From positions 19,612,001 through 19,676,000 of the forward strand of contig NC_087257.1 of the NCBI RefSeq assembly GCF_037042905.1: a stretch of 64,000 nt of DNA, read 5' to 3'. A program made the translations under genes and the position numbers. Under the pieces are notes generated by a model. It saw nothing but the letters and a program-made list of their open reading frames with translations, made no database searches and had not been told where the DNA came from. Source of the DNA: Lytechinus pictus. Its lineage: Eukaryota; Echinodermata; Echinoidea; Temnopleuroida; Toxopneustidae. Of this stretch, positions 61,601 through 64,000 are shown piece by piece (positions within the stretch are counted from its first letter, which is position 1; every line of letters starts with the position of its first letter).

Positions 61601-63191
61601 AACCCTGGTGAATTTTGTGATAGAGGTGATAGTACCACCACAAAGTGAATTATCTAAGGACAATTTTAAAGATAGTTCTCTGGGGATTTAATCAAACCAA
61701 TGTAGATTTTTTTTAAGGTTGAGGTGAACCATGTCAATTGGGTAACTCCATTTAAAAACTGAAATGAATTTTAGAGAGAAATCGAAATATGATAACATGA
61801 ATTCTACAAACCACCAAAGTGCAATACAGTAAAATCAATTCATTTCAAAAAGAGAAATATATTTCCAAGCTCAAATTCTGCAATTTGTGCAACCTGATAC
61901 TGATATACCATTTCCAGTATTCTAAATTTGTACAGATGATTTTGATATTCTTTAACTAGCACAAACAATCTCAATAAACCATTTAATAGTTTCAAGATTT
62001 TTATTTCCACTGGATTTTTGTTTACTGACTCAAAAATACAATAACTATTGTATACTATAAACTTAAAAGTCAATTAAAAAGCTGAGGGATGATTGCAGGG
62101 CTCAAATTAACCCAAGGCCACTCAAGGCCTGAAATGCCCTCAGAATGGCCTTCATGCCCTTCTAAATATTTGTAGACTTAAGGCCAAAATAAGTGCCCTT
62201 TTTGCATGAAGCATTGGTGTCTGGTGGTAATCCAGTGCATGTGTCCAATAGAAAAGTCTACCCCAAACTGTATGTGGTGCCAACTTGCCATTAGTCTGCT
62301 GTGTTAACCCTTCACTCGAGTTTAGGGTCTGAATGTGCAACCTACTCATGCCTTGTGTACTGAAGGCCCAAACAGCAAGTTTTGTATGTGCTAGTCTTGG
62401 TGTGGAGACACACTTGCTGATCAAAGTTTCAATCAGGGTCTGTGCCTGCAGACTAACTTGCCATGTAGCCCCACCTTAGCAGTATGGGATTAAAGAAAAT
62501 TTGGCTCATAAGAAAAGGGTTTTGCATTGTGACACAAGCTTTAAAATGATTATATTGAATAGCTATACTCACTGGTGAAGATGTTCAAAGAGACGGACCA
62601 TGATACCTTTTGTGGTGTACTGCTGCACTCGAATCCAAAGAAGTGATCTCATGTTACTCAGTAAACCCAAACTACCTACCAAGGACAACATAATGTAAAC
62701 ATACAAGAAATACATTCAATATTTCTACAATCAATAATCGAACTAACCTACATAGACAAGATATTAAAGGGAAAGGTATATTCAATAAAAGCAGAAAAAT
62801 TGATTAAAATATTAATGAAGGTTTGATGAAAATTCATCAAAGAAAAACAGAGTTATGAATTTTAAAAGTTTTGATTTTAATAGTGAGCATCTCCTGCATA
62901 AAAGTACATGTATGTTGTGAAATGTAATTTCTTAATAAATTACGTAAACCCAGATCATCAAACTGCTATTAGTCTCATTCACAATATTTATCCATCGTTA
63001 CATTAAGGAAATGTGAACAAAATGCATTAATGTATATGTGCAAATGAATAATGTAGAAATTTTAAAGGTCATATAAAAATCAAGGAAGATAAGAAATACT
63101 TTACCGAAACCACCTCCTTGAAGCAGCTTGCAGCCTACATAATACACAATGTATCTGACTGGAAACGTTGGATGGCCCGATAGAGCATCAA
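43511..63191 (-). CDS. ABCB6-like: ABCB6/HMT1-like ABC half transporter, 17 3' exons (gene span, 5' end missing)
   Basis: ATP-driven half transporter that works as a dimer in organelle membranes. Vertebrate ABCB6 is linked to porphyrin handling; invertebrate HMT1 to thiol-metal conjugates. Seventeen exons give 553 residues and the stop, against ~842 in human ABCB6, so roughly the first 290 residues are missing. The transmembrane domain runs from [19 protein letters not shown] to about the exon at 53287. The nucleotide-binding domain then has Walker [11 protein letters not shown]-loop VPQDT, signature LKLSGGEKQ, Walker B FVLLDE, D-loop SALD and switch VVAHRLS, all intact. The runs [10 protein letters not shown] and ATSALDT favour ABCB6 over ABCB7. 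One intron uses a GC donor (exon at 46809). Introns carry many MITEs, SINEs and minisatellites. All exon phases agree and there are no stops, so it reads as functional. The substrate cannot be told. Confidence 0.93.
44387..44550 (-). CDS. ABCB6-like: Transporter exon: D-loop and switch histidine
   Basis: Encodes [40 protein letters not shown] and [14 protein letters not shown]. Donor AG|GTAGGT. Confidence 0.95.
44683..44965. repeat. Tandem pair of ~150 bp units in an intron
   Basis: GATCACTAAACTGTGTAAAC starts both units (about 44690 and 44838). Both end CAAGGGCTCTTTAGGGC followed by ATTCGGGGGC and TTCGCCC. The second unit ends about 20 bp from the donor of the signature exon. Confidence 0.85.
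44985..45097 (-). CDS. ABCB6-like: Transporter exon: ABC signature and Walker B
   Basis: Encodes [20 protein letters not shown] then [17 protein letters not shown]. Donor GAG|GTGAGT, acceptor TGTTGCAG. Confidence 0.96.
45180..45660 (-). mobile_element. SINE fragment split by a nested MITE
   Basis: The flanks 45180-45225 and 45603-45660 (GTGCGCACAGCTTTTTGAGG) belong to the SINE body. A 371 bp element sits between them. Confidence 0.6.
45226..45596. mobile_element. MITE with CAGACCTGCCAACC termini and GTATTA target duplication
   Basis: Left end CAGACCTGCCAACC, right end GGTTGGCAGGTCTG, perfect over 14 bp. Flanked by GTATTA at 45220-45225 and 45597-45602. A degraded relative lies at 60679-60999. 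Confidence 0.88.
46085..46220 (-). mobile_element. tRNA-derived SINE, head and body
   Basis: The minus strand has CGTCTTTCATTCTGAAAGAC, GTGGGTTCGATTCCAATCC (B-box) and the TTCAGCAAGAAATTCACCC body. Confidence 0.8.
46235..46440. repeat. Degenerate tandem repeat, ~75-130 bp units
   Basis: TCAATAGCATCATT...ACATT...ATCATATACCATGT phrases recur at about 46230, 46300 and 46367. Confidence 0.6.
46455..46588 (-). mobile_element. tRNA-derived SINE, second family
   Basis: The minus strand has GGTGGTCTAGTGGTTATTAC (A-box), GTGGGTTCAAATCCC (B-box), then TGCAAGCAGGCATAACGCAG. The acceptor stem does not pair well, so it is not called as a tRNA gene. Confidence 0.7.
46621..46767. mobile_element. Short MITE, ATATCAAATCAAAGGAATAA termini
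   Basis: Near-perfect ~26 bp inverted ends (CAAAGGAATAATTATTC ... GAATAATTATTCCTTTG). 147 bp, in the intron upstream of the GC-donor exon's splice site. Confidence 0.85.
46809..46909 (-). CDS. ABCB6-like: Transporter exon with a GC donor
   Basis: Encodes [20 protein letters not shown] then [14 protein letters not shown]. Followed by GAAG|GCAAGT, a GC-AG intron. The join to the next exon rebuilds FPEGYGT. Confidence 0.92.
46950..48060. other. Intron sequence without recognised repeats
   Basis: Part of the transporter intron 46910-48271. (CA)n at 47765-47781; otherwise nothing recognised. Confidence 0.5.
48064..48236. mobile_element. MITE with GTGGGTGTTTCATAAAG termini
   Basis: GTGGGTGTTTCATAAAGCTG matches in inverse CCTTTATGAAACGCCCAC. 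About 173 bp, ending ~35 bases from the exon at 48272. Confidence 0.8.
48272..48345 (-). CDS. ABCB6-like: Transporter exon: Q-loop
   Basis: Encodes [20 protein letters not shown] then NNDI plus a split Arg. Acceptor GATTTACAG, donor AG|GTTTGT. Confidence 0.94.
48816..49357 (-). repeat. Intronic minisatellite copying the exon end and 5' splice site, alternating 66/70 bp units
   Basis: Seven units, each with an exon-like GATGGTCAAGATATTAGTAAG-type end (20-21 bp) followed by GTATCA, exactly as at the true exon end (49358). Copied boundaries fall at 49288, 49222, 49152, 49085, 49015, 48949 and 48879. An eighth, degraded unit lies near 48816. Each unit also carries TCTTTTTAG or TCTTTCTAG before the exon-like part. 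Confidence 0.92.
49358..49462 (-). CDS. ABCB6-like: Transporter exon: Walker A
   Basis: Encodes [20 protein letters not shown] then [15 protein letters not shown]. Acceptor GTGATGTAG, donor AAG|GTATCA. The 3' end is the source of the adjacent minisatellite. Confidence 0.96.
49840..50035 (+). mobile_element. LINE 3' end fragment
   Basis: Ends TGATAAATAAATGAATCAAT, with an upstream GGCAAGGCCAGAATGGCACT stretch. Resembles a CR1/L2-type 3' UTR tail. Confidence 0.35.
50145..50202 (-). CDS. ABCB6-like: Transporter exon, start of nucleotide-binding domain
   Basis: Encodes [19 protein letters not shown], leading into [10 protein letters not shown]. Donor ATT|GTGAGT, acceptor CTTTTACAG after (CT)n. 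Confidence 0.94.
50470..50767. mobile_element. MITE, GGTCCGTATTCTGAA termini (copy 1)
   Basis: The left GGTCCGTATTCTGAAGTCGG is matched in inverse by TTCAGAATACGGGCCC. Shares inner words (ACTTTAAACCTGAGTTCAGA) with 54308-54732. Confidence 0.75.
51127..51212 (-). CDS. ABCB6-like: Transporter exon, linker to nucleotide-binding domain
   Basis: Encodes [20 protein letters not shown] then NVSFFYNE plus a split Gln. Donor CA|GTAAGT. Confidence 0.94.
51275..51512 (-). mobile_element. tRNA-derived SINE
   Basis: The minus strand has a tRNA-like head (GTTGTGGATGAGTGGATAAG, GGTCTGGGGTCCAAATCCC), then CCTTTGGCAAGGCGTTTGTC and AGGTGTAGTAAATGGGTATC. Confidence 0.75.
51897..52950. repeat. Purine-rich minisatellite, ~91 bp unit, about 11 copies
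   Basis: Unit parts: GAAGAAGCAAGTGGTGGAGG, AGAGTAGGAGGGTTGGGTTG, GGAGGATGGTTAAAGGAAGG and GGGGCGACCGAAGAAGACAT. The plus strand is nearly all A and G. Proline-rich minus-strand ORFs are by-products. Lies in a transporter intron. Confidence 0.95.
53145..53279. mobile_element. Short MITE, GGGCCTGTGACA termini
   Basis: GGGCCTGTGACA... matched in inverse by TGTCACAGGGCCC. About 135 bp, ending 8 bases from the exon at 53287. Confidence 0.75.
53287..53350 (-). CDS. ABCB6-like: Transporter exon, end of transmembrane domain
   Basis: Encodes [20 protein letters not shown] then E. Acceptor TTTCCTTTCAG, donor GAG|GTAATA. Confidence 0.93.
54112..54188 (-). CDS. ABCB6-like: Transporter exon, transmembrane domain
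   Basis: Encodes [20 protein letters not shown] then FGTYY plus a split Arg. Matches the GDYVLF...LNWFGTYYR stretch of ABCB6. Confidence 0.95.
54308..54732. mobile_element. MITE, AGGCCCATATTCTGAACTCA termini (copy 2 of the family at 50470)
   Basis: The left GGCCCATATTCTGAACTCAG is matched in inverse by CTTCTGAATACCGGTC. Shares TTTAAATTAAAC and GATAGCCAATTG words. Confidence 0.7.
54735..55475. other. Intron sequence, ACTGGTC-rich at 54870-55230
   Basis: Repeated CTACTGGTC / ACTGGCCCGAC / GGACCAGTA words in both orientations suggest an old inverted-repeat element. No exon. Confidence 0.4.
55490..55900. repeat. Dispersed repeat, uninterrupted copy
   Basis: Shares ACTGATTTCATGAGAAAGTC, CAGATAAGCGCACGTGGGAC and CAGACACTTTGGTGGTCATT with 57140-57740. 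The ORFs here are not supported. Confidence 0.7.
56066..56191 (-). CDS. ABCB6-like: Transporter exon, transmembrane domain
   Basis: Encodes [40 protein letters not shown] and LT. Donor ACG|GTAAGT. Human ABCB6 has EWKSSASL at this place. Confidence 0.95.
56195..56955. other. Intron sequence without recognised features
   Basis: AT-rich transporter intron with one short poly(C) tract at 56853. Confidence 0.5.
56960..57025 (-). CDS. ABCB6-like: Transporter exon, transmembrane domain
   Basis: Encodes [20 protein letters not shown] then YQ. Matches the NFETVKYYGAESYE region of ABCB6. Confidence 0.94.
57140..57740. repeat. Dispersed repeat, copy interrupted by a MITE
   Basis: Homologous to 55490-55900, with 57199-57473 inserted after GGATAATTGGCAC. 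Confidence 0.7.
57199..57473. mobile_element. MITE, CTGGGCCCCGTCTTACAAAG termini (copy 1)
   Basis: Ends CTTTGTAAGACGGGCCCCAG, a perfect 20 bp inverted repeat. 275 bp. About 90% identical by eye to 61172-61447. Confidence 0.93.
58005..58105 (+). mobile_element. SINE body fragment
   Basis: CCCAGGTGAGGTAAATGGGA then CTTCCTCAAAAAGCTGTGAG; head missing. Confidence 0.65.
58125..58553. mobile_element. Near-perfect palindromic MITE
   Basis: The left TGGCCCGAATCCACAAAGGT pairs with the right ACCTTTGTGAATTTGGGCCA. Pairing continues inwards, including GACGCCTGTTACCATGG and its inverse. About 429 bp with almost no loop. Confidence 0.9.
58639..58748 (-). CDS. ABCB6-like: Transporter exon, transmembrane domain
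   Basis: Encodes [20 protein letters not shown] then [16 protein letters not shown]. Matches [11 protein letters not shown] of ABCB6. Confidence 0.95.
58855..59345. mobile_element. Degraded TTAAAGGGGAAGTTCACCCT-type MITE, with a nested MITE
   Basis: Starts TAAAGGGGAAGTCAAGTTCA. The inner words GATGATGTAGC-like / GCTTGCATATGATG resemble 37940-38439. The element at 59008-59166 sits within it. Confidence 0.5.
59008..59166. mobile_element. Short MITE, GGGGCCCGTTTCTTAAAGGA termini
   Basis: AGGACTTGCAACTGTT and its inverse AACAGTTGCAAGTCCT, ending ATGAAATGGGCCCC. 159 bp. Confidence 0.9.
59440..59561 (-). CDS. ABCB6-like: Transporter exon, transmembrane domain
   Basis: Encodes [20 protein letters not shown] then [20 protein letters not shown]. 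Matches YLVFNVIPTLADI of ABCB6. Acceptor TGTACAG|C, donor A|GTAAGT. Confidence 0.94.
59895..60675. mobile_element. MITE with poly(G)/poly(C) near-terminal tracts
   Basis: The outer TAACCCTAATTCTCC and inverse GAGATTGAGGGTTA ends are followed by long G or C runs and GGCCATTATGGCCCC at both sides. About 780 bp. Confidence 0.8.
60679..60999. mobile_element. MITE, CAGACCTGCCAACC family, degraded
   Basis: Left CAGACCTGCCAACCTCTGTG, right ATGGTTGGCAGCTCCG. Same family as 45226-45596. Confidence 0.75.
61007..61096 (-). CDS. ABCB6-like: Transporter exon, transmembrane domain
   Basis: Encodes [20 protein letters not shown] then GTTSINSLL. Matches LSLRWHLGRRTGEVLR of ABCB6. Donor AG|GTATGC. Confidence 0.95.
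61172..61447. mobile_element. MITE, CTGGGCCCCGTCTTACAAAG termini (copy 2)
   Basis: Second copy of 57199-57473, same orientation, ending TTGTAAGACAGGGCCCAG. Confidence 0.92.
61450..62570. other. Intron sequence without recognised features
   Basis: Transporter intron, AT-rich, with GGCC-containing words at 62115-62165. No exon. Confidence 0.5.
62573..62675 (-). CDS. ABCB6-like: Transporter exon, transmembrane domain
   Basis: Encodes [20 protein letters not shown] then [13 protein letters not shown]. Matches RTFLWIRVQQFTSRR of ABCB6. The acceptor TTGGTAG was chosen over a second TAG four bases on, because it keeps phase. Confidence 0.94.
63105..63191 (-). CDS. ABCB6-like: Transporter, most 5' exon found
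   Basis: Encodes [20 protein letters not shown] then KLLQGGGF. Aligns with the FLKFLQGGG region of ABCB6. Acceptor TTAATTCTCAG, donor G|GTAAAG. The previous exon must end in phase 1 and is not seen in the remaining 800 bp. Confidence 0.88.
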
Positions 63192-63194
63192 CTG

Positions 63195-64000
63195 AGAATT
63201 AAAGGTATACGAAAGACAAAAGCTAAAAATAATAATGGTATTTATTCATCACAATCTCAAACAAGAAGTTACAAATTGCATTATATGCCTACATGAAGTA
63301 CAATATAAATGATTGAATAATGCATTACATTGTTACAATAGCAAGGATTCTTAATTGTTGCAGTAATGTTTATACACTACATGTAGGTGGCCTATGAAAA
63401 AAATACATATTGCTATAGTTAAATATTAAAGAAGTAAATGTGTAAACAGAAGATAAACTTTGCAGAAGAAAAACTTGAAATAGAAAAGGTAAACAAGGAA
63501 AGGAAAGGGAGAGAGAGAGAGAGGAATCATGATAAAGAGGGGAGAGAGGAGTCAGGAGAAAGAGGGGAGAGAGCAACCGCGTAGCCAGGATTTGATTTTG
63601 GAGGGGGCGGTAAGTGCACGCGAAGCGCAGGGTGCAGGGAGGGGGGAGTTTTTCCCCTCCTGCGTGGAGCGCGAAGTTTTTGATATCTCATCAAATTCGA
63701 ATCAAAAGAAGTCGTCTCTTGCGTCTCTAATACCTTTATCAACTCTAATTCATATGACTTGCTGTGATTAAAAACAAAACCTGTTTTCAAAAGAAAAGAT
63801 GAGCGCCCCAAAAACGGGAAAAGATTGAGGAATTCAAAATAATTCCTCTTACCGCGCGAAGCGCAAAGCTAAGACGTTTTATAAAAATATATTGAGAACA
63901 GAAGTGGTATAAAATGCCTACCTTAGTCACATCAGATTTGATTGTAAAAACTTTAGCCACACTAGATTTCTTTAACTTGCAAAACAGAGTAGATGCGGGT
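63195..64000. other. No further transporter exon recognised; repeats
   Basis: GA-rich tract at 63505-63570, then a dispersed repeat with GCGAAGCGCA cores (63590-63680, 63860). A donor-like AAG|GTAGGC on the minus strand at 63916-63921 is not backed by ABCB6-like coding. Confidence 0.4.

Noticed and set aside
63922-63999. Possible additional transporter exon on the minus strand ending AAG|GTAGGC
   Set aside because: None of its frames resembles ABCB6 upstream of DALSGHP, and the phase needed (one extra base) does not fit.

Overview
The window looks like genomic DNA from a marine invertebrate deuterostome, most likely an echinoderm and probably a sea urchin. The support is AT-rich sequence, intron-rich genes with GT-AG splice sites, intronless receptor genes, a GH13 alpha-amylase, an ABCB6-type transporter, and very many tRNA-derived SINEs, short inverted-repeat DNA elements and poly(C)/poly(G) tracts. 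The species call is inference. There is no sign of bacterial organisation.

Layout. 0.1-5 kb: a fold-back element, one MITE and empty sequence. 5.27-6.28 kb (+): a complete intronless class A GPCR. 9.04-14.0 kb (-): a small secreted cysteine-rich protein, assembled here from four short exons whose introns are all phase 1; its 5' untranslated exon lies in a ~0.7-0.8 kb segment that has been tandemly duplicated. 15-18 kb: broken LINE pieces in both orientations. 20.76-22.38 kb (+): a second intronless class A GPCR with a long third intracellular loop. 25.33-30.55 kb (+): a six-exon alpha-amylase with all catalytic, calcium and chloride residues and an unusual hydrophobic C-terminal tail. 31-43 kb: mostly repeats, with one tentative two-exon small secreted protein (37.3-39.8 kb, +). 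43.5-63.2 kb (-): the 3' seventeen exons of an ABCB6/HMT1-like half transporter (553 residues, through the stop codon); its 5' end lies beyond the window or was not found.

The genes do not form an evident pathway. The amylase is a digestive secreted or surface enzyme, the two receptors are orphan peptide/amine-type GPCRs, and the transporter is a housekeeping organelle exporter of porphyrin or thiol-conjugate type. Exon joins were checked by reading phase: the amylase exons sum to 1605 nt (535 codons), the cysteine-rich gene to 318 nt (106 codons), and the transporter exons to 2 nt + 554 codons.

The most notable items are the unrecognised cysteine-rich gene and its duplicated leader exon, an intronic minisatellite that has copied an exon end with its 5' splice site seven times, and the tail and missing disulfide of the amylase. 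All family calls come from reading motifs; no database search was run.
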